Below are positions 1 to 12,000 of a stretch of DNA of 64,000 bases, piece by piece. Every line of letters begins with the position of its first letter. The stretch's first letter is position 1. A program made the position numbers and the translations under genes. The DNA is from Asterias rubens (Eukaryota; Echinodermata; Asteroidea; Forcipulatida; Asteriidae): NCBI RefSeq assembly GCF_902459465.1, contig NC_047065.1, positions 8,315,521 to 8,379,520 of the forward strand, read 5' to 3'. The notes below the pieces were generated by a model. That model was not told the DNA's origin. It saw only the letters and a program-made list of their open reading frames with translations, and did no database searches.

Positions 1-289
1 CAAAGTCACCCTACCTAGGCATATGCCCGTGGCTCAATTACGTCACAAATGCATCTCCAACTTTTATAGGGTTTCGACCTATTCGAAAAATGCATCAAGG
101 AACTGGATTCCTTTAACCATACGGTAGAGCAACTTGTTGTGATTTCTTTAAACAAAAATCGGGTAGGTGTCACTGTCGTTTTGGTATAGAACCTTGGGTG
201 CACCCACAACAAGCTGCTATATGAGAGGTATGGGCTAATGATGAAAAGGCTCGAAAGTGAATCGAACTGATTTTAACCGACTAGAACAG

Positions 290-595
290 GGGCCCAATTT
301 CATATAGCTGCTAAGCAAAAAAATTTGCTTTGCATAAAATGTCTTCCTTGATAAAAACAGGTTTTTTGAACACCCAGCAGGGTGGATACGTGCGCATTAC
401 AAGTCTTCTTCTTCTTCTCATTATTATTATTATCAACCAAATTTCCATGTGTTTTTCAGGATAAGCAAACAAAAGCTGAACACCAGTAACAAGCACTATG
501 CAACAAATGGAAACTTGGCTGGTAATCCGGTTTTTAGCGGGGAAGAAATTTCCTGCTTAGCAAATTTGTGTGCTTAGCAGCTCAAATTGGGCCCA
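290..595. mobile_element. GGGCCC-type foldback MITE, copy 1
   Basis: Inverted-repeat element whose left end reads GGGCCCAATTTCATATAGCT and whose right end is its reverse complement (AGCTCAAATTGGGCCC). Internal arms also pair (TTTGCTT near 323, AGCAAATTTG near 559). Two relatives occur at 26771-27025 and 43317-43560. It codes for nothing. A short LINE tail (about 366-435) has landed inside it. Non-autonomous DNA transposon or foldback; superfamily not assigned. Confidence 0.75.
366..435 (+). mobile_element. Very short 5'-truncated LINE 3' end
   Basis: The segment CACCCAGCAGGGTGGATACG followed by GCGCATTACAAGT and a CTT/ATT tail matches, in reverse complement, the 3' end of the LINE fragment at 1931-2430. 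Only the last few dozen bases and the tail were inserted, inside the foldback element at 290-595. This is typical of target-primed reverse transcription that aborts early. Confidence 0.6.
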
Positions 596-1763
596 GTTTT
601 CAACTGACTTGAACAGTTATCACTTGAAGGACCATATTGGATATGATTATGTTAAAAAAACAAATGATATAAATGTAAGATTATTTAGACTATAAGCCAC
701 CTGTGTCCCGAAGGCCGAGACCTTGAAGTTTGTTCACACCCAAACAGTCTGGGTAATAATGCGAAGGAAATTTTGACAGCTCTCATTGGTGATTTATTCT
801 CACGTACAGTAAACAAAAAGTGTTCTTATGAAGAAAGTACAGACATTTCTACGCAGATACAACAACATGGACAACCATCCACGATTGAAACATGAACACA
901 AAACTTTAAAAACACACGTCGTTTCATCAAAAACACCAACAGCAGTTTCACCTGTAAGTTTAGTTTTTAACTGACACTAAAACTGACAAGCCGTGGAGTT
1001 GAAAACAAAGTACGCTTCATAACACCAACTGATTATTTTTAACAGTTAACATGTCAGCAATAGGTTCGGCAAAACAACACTTTACAAACAGGATGAAACG
1101 AAGGCATGCGTTAAATTGTCTCCCCCGTTAATTAAGCTCACAATTGTTTGCTATTTTTCGGCAGACAGAAGGATAATGGCGTACAAATATTGTTGGTTGA
1201 TTGGAACTTTAAAGTTGAATATGGGCAACAGAAGAGTTTTTGTAAACAACAAAGATGTTAAAAACAAGAGCACAATGTGTAAAGGCATGCGGTAAATGTT
1301 GGAAGAAAACGTGATGTAATTGACTCTTCTATCACTATTGGAGGTGTTTGTTTACCTCACGATGTTGTTTCTGGCGGTAAACCTCCACAAAGGGATCTCT
1401 TTTTCATTAAGTAAGCTATTTATGTAACTTACTGGAGTTTTAAGTAATTGCTGCTTGTGGTAAGCCAACCCTTTCCAACGTAAATGGTACGTCAGGTATT
1501 GGATAGACAAGGACACAAACCTGGTCAAGCTTTATGGGTCAATGACATAGAATACATAAAAACACAGTTTCATTTTCCTGTGTACCTGTCAAAAAATAGT
1601 CCCAAACTCAGTGGCGTAACAAGCAGGGGGTATGGGGCTCAGAACCACTGAAACATTGCCCCACTCTTAACCCCCTCCTCCTGTTGTGAGATCGCACAAT
1701 AATGAATTATTCCATCCCTCAAAAGGGCCACTGAATGATGTCTTGGCCGCTCCAGCCTGTCAT
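596..1763. other. Intergenic, no gene seen
   Basis: AT-rich DNA with frequent stops in all frames. I see no exon with paired splice sites, no repeat shared with the rest of the window and no RNA gene. Confidence 0.5.
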
Positions 1764-1929
1764 TAAAGGCAGTGGACACTATTGGTAATTGTCAAAGACT
1801 AGCCTTCACAGTTGCTGTATCTCAACATATGCATGAAATAACGAACCTGTGAAAATTTGAGCTCAATCAGTCATCGAACTTACGAGATAATAATGGAAAG
1901 AAAAAAACGCTCTTGTCACACGAAGTTGT

Positions 1930-1930
<1 letters not shown>

Positions 1931-1996
<66 letters not shown>
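1931..1996 (+). repeat. (AAT)22 microsatellite, tail of a LINE
   Basis: Uninterrupted run of AAT triplets. It is the 3' tail of the minus-strand LINE fragment that ends here. Poly-Asn, poly-Ile and poly-Tyr reading frames across it are artefacts. Confidence 0.9.
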
Positions 1997-2430
1997 GACT
2001 TGTAATGCGCACATATCCACCCTGCTGGGTGTTCAAGGCGCAGTAAAACCAAAAACAAAACAAAAAACAAAACACAACACAAAGAAAAACAGCAACAACA
2101 AAATTATTCATTGAAAACCTGTGACATAAGATAAGTTTTGAGAAGAGACTTGAATTTTGCGGTACAAACACAAGATCGAAGATTAAGTGGAAGAGAGTTC
2201 CAGATGCGTGACGCGGCTGAAGAAAAAGACCTGTCACCCCATGAGTGTCGAGACTTGGGTTCAATGAGGAGAAGCACGGAACTTAATCGAAGATTCCTTG
2301 ATGGAGTGTAAACTTGAAGCAGTTCAGAAATATAGTGGGGAGCCTTGCCATTAAGAGCTTTGTGGACAATGAGCATCAGCTTGAAGATGATTCGTTGAGA
2401 GATAGGGAGCCAGTGTAGTTGTTTCAGAAT
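1997..2430 (-). pseudogene. 5'-truncated LINE 3' end (end of ORF2)
   Basis: On the minus strand 2376-2104 reads as the C-terminal part of a non-LTR retrotransposon ORF2. Recognisable pieces are KALNGKAPHYISELL, then GDRSFSSAASRIWNSLPLNL, then FKSLLKTYL before the stop. This HxxxxxGxRSFS...LWNSLP...LKTYLF pattern is shared by CR1/L2/jockey-like elements and recurs in this window at 42141-42530, 48808-49070 and 62076-62605. No reverse transcriptase core remains. The (AAT)n tail follows at 1931-1996. Inserted in a MITE. Confidence 0.8.
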
Positions 2431-2653
2431 GTGTGTGTTTAGATGGTTGATTTCGAGACCTCAAGTTCTAAATCTGAGGTCTCGAAATCAAATTCGTGGA
2501 AAATTACTTCTTTCTCGAAAACTATAGCGCTTCAGAGGGAGCTGTTTCTCACAGTGTTTTATACTATCAACCTCTCCCCATTACTCGTCACCAAGAAAGG
2601 TTTGATGATGATAATTATTTTGAGTAATTACCAATAGTGTCCACTGCCTTTAA

Positions 2654-3996
2654 AATAAAATGTACAATATTTTGCCGGTGCACCATTGCTTTTTTTGCAA
2701 CATTATGCGGCAGCTGAAATTTCTCTGTAGCTAGTTCAGCAGACAACACGATTTTCTTTATAACTATTGTGTGTATTTATGTTTAAGCAAAAACACCTGT
2801 TTCGGTATTGGGATTTTATAAAATGTTCGTAGCTCCTGATGCTGTCACAACTTGAGAAATTTATACAGTCATTTTTCTAAAACCAACTAGTCATTAATCT
2901 TACTTCATTATTGTTTATATCAATTCTTAACCCAACTAGTTCAGCTGGGTGATGTTTCTGTTAAATCTAAGACCAGAGAGATTGTAAGCATCTATTACTG
3001 AAGTTCGATATGGCACGCTGCCCAGAGTGTAGGCGCCTATGTGTTCAGTATCATCGCTGAAAATAGTACAGAAGCACTGGTACTACCTTATCTGATTTGC
3101 ACCACACGCCACACACGTGGCACTCATACAACGGTCCACTTCTGGAAAATAATTGTTTTTCTTATACAAAGTGATATTGGTTGTACTCTGATCTTTTAGT
3201 CAACATACTGACAGATCCAAAAATACATAAATAACAGGGCTCTGTAAAGCTAACTTGTGGACCACGCCATGTCATTATGAACCCCTGACCGATACAGAGC
3301 AGCTGGGCCATGGGTTATTTTTCGTCAAGTTTTATAGTAGGACCAACTTTAGTATTATGCTATTTCAAGAAACGTATAATAAATATTACATTTAAATCAT
3401 TGTCACGAGTGAAAGAATAGCTGGCAGATGCCCTTTTCATTCGGATTTGGGAACAAGCCCCCCCCCCAAAAAAAAGAAAAGGAGATCGAAGAAAAACTTA
3501 CTTTGTTGCATTTTCTTGGTTTCTCCGTTGAAACATTTTGTACAAGATTGTGACATTCACATCAGGTGCTGTTCAAACTAATCTAATTTATGTCATCATG
3601 ATATCTACACGTTATTGCAAGTTATTTCACCGGAGTACAGAGGATTTCACCGGAGTATAGAGCATCTACTCCCTGCCAGCCCGCGACCTCCAAAAAAGTC
3701 TAGTCACCACTGATTATAATTATTTGCTTTTATAAAACCTTCTTTACCTTTATCTATGCTTTTGCGTAAGTTATGGATAAACGGTCAGTTATCGTCAGTG
3801 AAATCAGAATCTTGTGCATTGTACATACTTTCTACGTAGCTGATAATAATATAAATTTTATACTGCCTAACCCCCCCCCCCCCCCCCACAACACACACAT
3901 CTCATTTTATAATTGCCCCAAATCATTAATGAGTTAGAATTGTTGTTTCAGTTATTTATACAAGCTGGTGATATAGCCCATAAGCTCATTGGTAGT
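2654..3996. other. Intergenic, no gene seen; poly-C tract
   Basis: No coding exon recognised. A run of 17 C lies at 3871-3887 and a shorter C run near 3459-3467. Confidence 0.5.
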
Positions 3997-4337
3997 TAAA
4001 GGCAGTGGACACTATTGATAATTACTCAAAAAAACTTAACACTTAAAACTTTTCTTGATTACGAGTAATTGGGAGAGGTTGATAGTATACAATATTTTTT
4101 TCCACGAATTTGATTGCGAGACCTCAGATTTAGAATTTGAGGTCTCCTATCAAGCACAAGGTCATGAAAGCACACAACTTCGTGCGACAAGGTTTTTTTT
4201 CTTTCATTAATATCTCGTAACTTCGACGACCGATTGAGTTCAAATGTTCACAGGTTTGTTATTTTATGTATATGTTGAGAAACATCAAGTGAGAAGACTG
4301 GTCTTTGACAATTACCAATAGTGTCCACTGTCTTTAA
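3997..4337. mobile_element. TTAA-type MITE (family A), copy 2
   Basis: Left end TTAAAGGCAGTGGACACTAT, right end ATAGTGTCCACTGTCTTTAA. TTAA on both sides fits a TTAA target-site duplication, as made by piggyBac or Kolobok transposases. It carries the family's internal GACCTCAGATT/AATTTGAGGTC palindrome. No coding capacity. Confidence 0.9.
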
Positions 4338-7150
4338 GGCGACGAAAACTGTTAGTTTGGACCAGAGTTTGACGTTCGATTCTGGATTGATGTCAGATGT
4401 CAGTGACTGGTTGGGATATGCCTTCTTCTGCTACACGAGAGATCTCATTAAACACTACTTGGGCTTTACCCGGTATCCAGTATTGTTCTTTTCCAAAGTT
4501 GTTTAACCCAAGCGGACGTGTTCCTTCGAGACAAACCAGTTAATTTGTCTTTGTCCGGACATCTTCCCGTCAAACTAGATGATTGGACTGGTCTGACTCC
4601 TTGGAGACGGTCAAACCACCGTGGCTAAAAGCCACCCAAATAGCAAACAGCTCTACCGGGACATACATCGGAAGTAATGGACTACAGGGACAAACGCTAT
4701 TGTTCCGTTTGGTACGCCCAGTGCACAGGAAATTATCGAGTCTTTCAATCAAAGAGGATGTTTGAGTTCCACCAGTAAAAAAAACGTGATTTCACTCCAT
4801 ATCGAATTTCATAATATTGAGGGTAAAGACTGTTTTGGCTTACGGCTCGAAGTCCTAGCCAGAGTTACCCATGCAATAATGGACCATGTACAGGCTAGCC
4901 TAATTGATAATTGGCACGGGGCCAAAAGCGTGTAGCCTACAATTTCGTTCAAAACAAGTTTTTATGTCAAAGGTTTACCCGAGATATTCCATGCAAATTG
5001 TAAGTTTCAGTTTTCTACTGTACTTTATAAATAGTTTTACCTACGGAGTTAATTACAACGAATTGTCATCGATGAAGACAAAAATAGAAATTCCTAATAA
5101 AACATGATCAAGGGCAGAGTGTTACGTTCCGTCCACCCCTGTAAATAGTGATAGAGTGGCAGAAGCAAGAATTGATGTTTCTTACCCAACAGGTTCCAAT
5201 AATTGATGTTTTACTTACGGTCTTAAAAAGTTTAAATAAATTATCCCCAAATCGCAGATGAATTCAACGATAGACTAGTGGCAGGTGTATGGGACGGCCT
5301 TTTGCACCCTATAAAGTGTTTGCTCAAATTGACTGATGATCGAGCCATGCGATTCCTAACTGCACTCACTACATGTGTCTGGCAAGTAAATGTGACTATC
5401 GTCCAACTTACCGGTAAAAAGGGCGGGAGATTTTGTTATCAATGATTCAGGTGGAATGCCCGTCTATTTCGAGTAGCCCAGGTGTGCAAATAGTACCAAG
5501 GATGATCAAATCGCATTAAACTCATCACTCGCTCGCGTCAAACAAACTAAAGTCCGAACCAAATATTAATAATGTAGAAGGACATGAAAAGACAAGTTGT
5601 GTTGATTATAAGACAAGGATTCCTCTAAAGTGAGTCGCTTTCCACCTTTTTTTTGTCATTTAACTTGTATAAACAGTTCGGCATACTGTGATAATGATGC
5701 AAGCGGAGTTCGTTGTACTGTAAATCTGGTTTCTGTGAAAGAAAGAAGTTACTCATAATGTACTATAGTCTAGAGCACACCTAAGCCGTCCATTTACAAT
5801 GCAATCATCGACTCGTTCACTAGGCCTGTGTTTAAATTTGTTGTTCAAAGATTGACGCATGCCTTGTTGCTCCATCATGCTGCTCACGCTCAGGTTAACT
5901 TAGCATTTTTAAGGATTGGAATTTAATGGTCACTTTTATACCTTTTTGTTTATCCGAATTGTGTACACGATTTACAGCTATGAGAGAACCATTGCGTTTA
6001 TAGTCGAACCGTAAAGAGCAGGTGTGCTGACCAAACTTTGATCTGTTATTGTGCCACAGTTTGTTGACTTGTTGACAACCGACTGTTATTGGCATTGTGT
6101 TCCCTTGTTATTTTTCTATTATTATTATTTTACTATTATTGTATTTGACACGGAGAGTTTTCAAGTGTTGACAAAGTGTTCCGTTCCACGCCATGTGCTT
6201 TGGGAGACATTAAGCGTCCAATCACGTGCTCGAACACACGCTAGTCATTTATACCTCCATGATATATTGCACCAGAAGTTTGTTATTTTGCATAAACATG
6301 TTGTGTGCTTGTCAGATCCGAAAACACCGTATGGCGATTACGCGTGGAAATTGGCTCTTTTCAGTACAGGCTTGAACTCCCGTTTAGCCCAAGAGACTAG
6401 TATTGACAATGATGTAAACCAGCAGCAGCTATTGTCATATATTGACGTAGGATTCGCTCCTCCAACCAAGCCGAACAGAACTTGGCAAAATGCCATTTAC
6501 ACAAAATAATTGTTGACATTGCACTTTATTTCAATTACTTTTTAAAGCTGAAACATAGATTTGGTTTTCTGTTCAGTTAATGTTGCGTTTTCTCTCTGCC
6601 ACGTGTGTTTGCATTGAGAAGTAAGTCAAAAATTTGAAGTTAAATTCACAGCAGGGGAGATTTTGTCATCGCTCCAGCAAGCTCAGGACAGCTCGGACAT
6701 TGTTTCATCAAATAATTAACAAAGAAACACTAAAACCACGCGCAAACTACGAAAACCATTTTGTTTTTAGCAAGTCCAATCCCATTGACAATTATTGTTG
6801 ACATGTATCCATAGTAATCGTATCCAACAATTTCATTGTCATGTTGTTTTTCTCGGTTCTACAAAATTCTGGATTCAGTGAGAAAATTGAAGGCGAGTGG
6901 TTCCGTTTCGCTTGACAGGTTCAATCAAGGATTGTAAGAGATCGCTACACGTTTGGGGTTTGCTAATTGGAGAGCATTGGATTGTGACACACGTGCTGTA
7001 GTTTTGGCTAGTGAGTATTGCTTCTCTCATGAGGATAAACAGCGCATGCGCGTACTCCAGCATTGTCAATCAATCACCAGAGCCGAAAGATCTCTATTAG
7101 CCGATTTATGTGTTGTCATTTTTTATACCATTCATCCCATGTCCTATGAA
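4338..7150. other. Intergenic, no gene supported
   Basis: Unique-looking AT-rich DNA upstream of gene 1. An open frame of 152 codons runs 6051-6509 but it starts in a low-complexity TATTATT region and shows no domain. Part of this stretch may hold distal regulatory DNA of gene 1, which I cannot show. Confidence 0.4.
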
Positions 7151-7151
7151 T

Positions 7152-7275
7152 GGGCGGGGCAGCGGTGACCCGCTATTTACTTCACGTCAAACTCTTCGTG
7201 TAAGGCACATACACACAATCTTTACTACCTAGCACGGTGAATAGCGGTCGGCGGCTGCCGGGAACTATATATAAA
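7152..7275 (+). promoter_or_regulatory. Candidate core promoter of gene 1 (GC box plus TATA box)
   Basis: A GC box GGGCGGGGC lies at 7152-7160 and a TATA box TATATATAAA at 7266-7275. Transcription would start about 25-30 bases downstream, near 7296-7305. A non-coding exon ending in a good donor follows. TATA boxes are typical of strongly regulated or tissue-specific genes, which would suit a secreted protein; that last point is inference. Confidence 0.55.
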
Positions 7276-7299
7276 CTCGTCATTTCCCGCGTTGAAAAA

Positions 7300-7522
7300 T
7301 AGTACATTGAAGGAAAAACACGGACTTGTAAGGATTGACTGGGACGGACAAGCTATACTACAACAATATCACGGAAACCTGGACACGAACCGGATGCTAG
7401 CCGATTACCAATAGTATACAACTTCACGTTGTACATCTTTGAACGACGTGTATTGGATTGTAGTTTCTACATTAAACCCAAGGTCGATTTCGTTATCAGG
7501 GATTGTAAATCACCACGTTTAT
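7300..7522 (+). other. Predicted non-coding first exon of gene 1
   Basis: Runs from the position expected about 30 bases after the TATA box to a strong donor, GTAAGT at 7523-7528. The first coding exon has its own acceptor (TGTTTTAG, ending at 8877) only 9 bases before the start codon, so an upstream 5' UTR exon is required; this is the best candidate. The start is approximate. Confidence 0.5.
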
Positions 7523-8877
7523 GTAAGTAAAACACATCTAGCTGTCATCTTGTTTATCTTGTCATCGCACATGCCCTAATGTTTGGAAACAGCATGGTAA
7601 CCTTCATACTATTCGATTGAGCAACGCAGTATTGTAAGAACACTTTTGACGTGTATAGTGCTTTTGAATTCACACTGATTTGTGTAGCTGCACGTCAAAC
7701 GCAGGAACACATGCTTCTCAGATGATGTTCAACCAAAATAAATACAGCCTTTTAGCAACAAAAAAAAGCGTTTGACTTTCAAATTTCACACAACTTGGAC
7801 TTAATTGATGTAGAACTTCTAAGTTTGCTGATTTATTACGCAGTGTTTATTGTCTTTGTCAACAATGTTTATGACATTAGATTGAAAGAGTATGTTCATG
7901 CGCATAATAATGTCATATTTCCGGCAATTAGTGTACCCTTTTCCCTCTACTTTATGTCATTAAGGCAGTCAAAATGCCCTTTGGCTAAATAACTTATTGA
8001 ATTGTTTCATTGTGAATGTTTGTTCTGTTCCCTTAACTTTATTTCATCATTCTTGATGATTCTATATTCTTACTAGCACCGGGTCATAATACGGCCCAGA
8101 TTAACCACCCCGTGTCACGTAAAGTCAAGTAATTTCACGGTTAGTAGAAACACCATGATGTGTTTTGGCTACAACGGCTCAGGCGAGCCAACCTTAGTTC
8201 GCAACCAATCTTTTTTTTTCAGAATGATTTGTGTTTTTGTTGTCAATTTATTGGTTAATTATACTGATTAAATTTAAACAGTCATCAGTCTAGAAGCTTT
8301 TTACCCCATCACAAAATCCTTGATTTTATGTTAAAAATGAAGACAGTGTGAGGCAAATCTAAACTTTGAATATGAAGAGAAACCGGCGAAACACTTGGGA
8401 CTGAGGGCCCGCGAATCGTCGAGATATGCTTCGTGTTGTCGGTTTTGGCTTGCGATTGTTCTCGACAGGCAAGAGGTGCGGTGGGGACGTCCCAGTCAAC
8501 CCGTGCCAATAAGCTGCAGTTCACTTACAATTTAAAATATGCAATTGACGTGATGTACCTGTAGTACATAACAGTCTATCGGTATTTGTTTTATTGTTAT
8601 GCCGTATTAATTTTTGAGCTCAGTTAGTAACGCTTTTCAAGGTATTGTGAATTCCAAAAAAACTCGTAACAACTTCATAATTTGCCAAGTTTTCTCCGAT
8701 CTAGGCCTACACAATCAAAATGAAAAAAAAACAGAACTCAACAAAAGTTTCATGCGTAGGTTGGTACAAACTGAAACGATGAACACTAAAATTGCTACAA
8801 ATCTGGTAACAGATTAACTTTGTGAAGATTTGTCGTTCATCAGTTAATTAATTTGTATCGATTTGATTGTGTTTTAG

Positions 8878-9002
8878 ATCTTTCTCATGATGTATGTCAG
8901 TGTGATCACGTGTCTTGTTTGCCTCGTACCCATCTTGGTGAGGTCGCTCCCGGTCGATGAAGAATACTCAGCTAGTTCATCTGATTACCAAAGCAGTGCA
9001 GA
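8878..9002 (+). CDS. Gene 1 coding exon 1 (signal peptide)
   Basis: Acceptor TTTTAG ends at 8877, ATG at 8887 (the first nine bases are 5' UTR), donor GTGAGT at 9003. Encodes the hydrophobic signal peptide and an acidic, Ser-rich start of the mature protein (LPVDEEYSASSSDYQSSA). Ends in phase 2. Confidence 0.85.
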
Positions 9003-12000
9003 GTGAGTTCAAAACATATCAATTCAGATCAAGCTATTGTAGTCAATAAGTTCTCAATTTAGAGCTTTAGAATAAGTATTTCCGGAAAGCACAGTGCATC
9101 GACCCTAACGACCATTCATAAAAGTAGAGAGACCTCCATAAAAGTCAGCATATTTAATCCTGAATGCACGATGCTTGAGTTATTCACAGCAGTAAAGCAG
9201 ACAGGATACATGCAATAGGGATTGTGGTCAAACGATTATAATTATAATGGTGCTTGGCCCAATCCATACAATTTTTGTGATGTACTTATTCATAAACTCA
9301 AACGATCCGTGTCCATTTACTGGAGATAGTCGTTAACAATGGAAATCATATGATGACAAGAACCCATAAAAACACACTTCACGACCCCAACAAAAAAATA
9401 TACGGACGAAATCACTATGAATCGCCCCTCCACTTTGATTACGCCTGATCAATCAGATTGGAGATCTGAACTATTTCCATAAAGTAATTAATGATTTATT
9501 TATACGTGATTAATTCGTTCACACAAAAATTGCCGTGATACTTTATTTTAAAAGTCTTTCCATTTTTGCGCTTGATTTTGTTATTGAAGATTAAGAAAAT
9601 CTTGCTTGTGAATGTAACCCAATTATATGCCTACCCATGTAATCTTCGTAAGAGTCATACGATTTTTTGATCGAATTGAGTGCGTACATAAAGAGGTGTC
9701 CCGCGGGTTGGTTTAAACTTATTAACAATAGAGACGGTGATTGACAGCTCATTGTTCAATAGACTGTCAGTGTTAACAAATGGAAGAAAGGATTGCACCG
9801 GAAATGCTTTTTTGACTGGTCTCATCACTGTCTTCTGGGTTCCAAACAAAATGTTTTCCAGATACATATTCACTACCAAATAATATTTACCAAACTTGTT
9901 GCAATAGATTTAACTGAGAAGGCAAGGCTACATTTGTTTTTATAAATTCGCACCCCAATTATGGGTATTCTTAACAACAAAGCCGTATCAAAGAGTAAGT
10001 CTTTGCAGATTTGGTATTTCACAAACTGAAGATCGCATTTTTCTTTATTGACAAAGTGCTATGTATATTGTTTTAAAGGCAGTGGATACTATTGGTAATT
10101 GCTTAAAATAATTATTAGCATAAAACCTTACTTGGTAACGAGTAATGGGGGGAGGTTGATAGTAAAAACATGGTGAGAAACGGCTCCCTCTGAAGTAACG
10201 TAGTTTTCGGGAAACATGTTATTTTCCACGAATTTGATTTCGAGACCTCAAGTTTAGAATTTGAGGTCTCGAAATCAAGCATCAGAAAGCACACAACTTC
10301 GTGTGACAAGGGTTTTTTCTTTCATTATTATCTCGCAAACTCCGACGACCACTTGAGCTCAAATTTTCACAGGCTTGTTATTTTATGTATATGTTGAAAT
10401 ACGCCAAGTGAGAAGACTCGTCTTTGACAATTACCAATGGTCCAGTGTCTTTAAGCGAATACAGAAACGGTTGCCTTGGTGGTTGTCAATCCATTGATCT
10501 GTTCAGGGACACCAATATTATATTGTAAGGTGATTGTAGCTGTGCTTATGGTGAACACATTGCCTTGGCTATGAGGAAATAATCATGTTCAGGAACGGGA
10601 TTTGCCAGCAACTTAAAGATGCTATGTCAGATAGTTGGCCCCAAACATTAAAAAATGGATTTTTTTGAGTGATTGGTATTTAAAAGAGTATCACCTGCTC
10701 TAACGAAAAAAAGGTTTAACTGTTACTTTTAATGGTCAGGAACCATGACACAAATTTAAAACGTTTCTTTTAAAACACATAAGAATTGGTCACGTGATAT
10801 ATTGTCGGGATTCCGACAAAAACTAATTGTGAGCACTTTATTTCACTGCTACTAATATTTGACCGACTTTTTCGAGCAATGGCTCAAATGAAAGCTTGTA
10901 ACTTTCTCGACCCCCATCAAAATACCTGAATTGAATTTTAAATCAAAATTTTGGGATCAAATCGGCCAAAAGTCTGACATAGCATCTTTAAAATGACTGT
11001 GAAAATGATATCACAGTGTCATCGGTTCATGCTTTATACGTACCGACGTCAGACATTCACAGCGATTTCGTTTTCTCTAAATACCAATCTCGATTTGATT
11101 TTCTTTAATAAAACTCATTCGGGATTGTTCCATTAACTGTTTACCCTTTTTGTTACCTTTAGCTACCAGGACATTCTTCTTCTCCCAATGGAAGCGTTCA
11201 CTTTAAATGATCAAAATGGAGATGGGTTTATAACACACAACGAGTACCGAAAATCCAACCCTAACATGCCTGAAATGGACTCCAAAACAATTTTCTCAAA
11301 CTTCGATCAAGACAAGGATGGCAGAATATCTCGAACGGAGTTCAAGTCTCAGGTCCAGCACAACACACCGAAACCAGAAGGTAAGATTCCACATTGCAAA
11401 TTTGAAACGAAAGCAAAGTATTTTCCAAAAAACAACTGACTCTTAATCAAAAACTCTTAAAACTAAAAGCATGAACAAACTTTTGCCCGATATAAAAACC
11501 GCAAGCTCATAGTCTGTCATTGAAAGTGAACGATGTAAAATGTGTATTATTTTCTGTAAATCTGGTTTATTCAGAACAACAACAGGCGCCTGCTTTTATA
11601 GAAGTGTCCTTTACCTGTCAGGTAATGAGTGCATTTATGCAGACATAAGGTGTTGTCCACACTATGGCTGGAATTCCGAGCAGAAACGCCCACGAGATGT
11701 CCTAATGAGGCGCCTAAATAACCTGCTCGATGAAGAAGCCTCACAGATGTTTTGTCAGTAGTTGGTCTTTCGTAACAATAAGAGGTGGGGAAGACTACAT
11801 GTGAGGTCGTCCGTTGAGCCATTCAATTAGCTGGCCACCAGCCCATTCACATACCTCATCAAACACCTTTTCTATCTCCCTTTGACAATATTGTCATTGA
11901 TACCCTCAACATGCGCTGTAGGTGGTTCCGTATCAAAGTCCGGACAAGGCACACAAATCCGGACTCTGGGCGGGTTTGGCATCTTACAAATAAGTTGGGT

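Larger units (their letters stand above)
1764..2653. mobile_element. TTAA-type MITE (family A), copy 1, split by a LINE
   Basis: Starts AAAGGCAGTGGACACTATTG and ends with the reverse complement (AGTGTCCACTGCCTTT), flanked by TTAA. It lies in reverse orientation to most other copies. The internal short palindrome GACCTCAAGTT...AATCTGAGGTC is present near 2457-2483. The element is interrupted between about 1931 and 2430 by a LINE 3' end, so the LINE is younger. Consensus length without the insert is about 380 bp. Confidence 0.85.

Noticed and set aside
1857..2264. Frames with long Asn, Ile or Tyr runs
   Set aside because: They read through the (AAT)22 tail of a LINE fragment inside a MITE.
6051..6509. 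152-codon open frame on the + strand
   Set aside because: Starts in a TATTATT low-complexity stretch, shows no domain, signal or splice partner, and similar-length frames occur by chance in this window.
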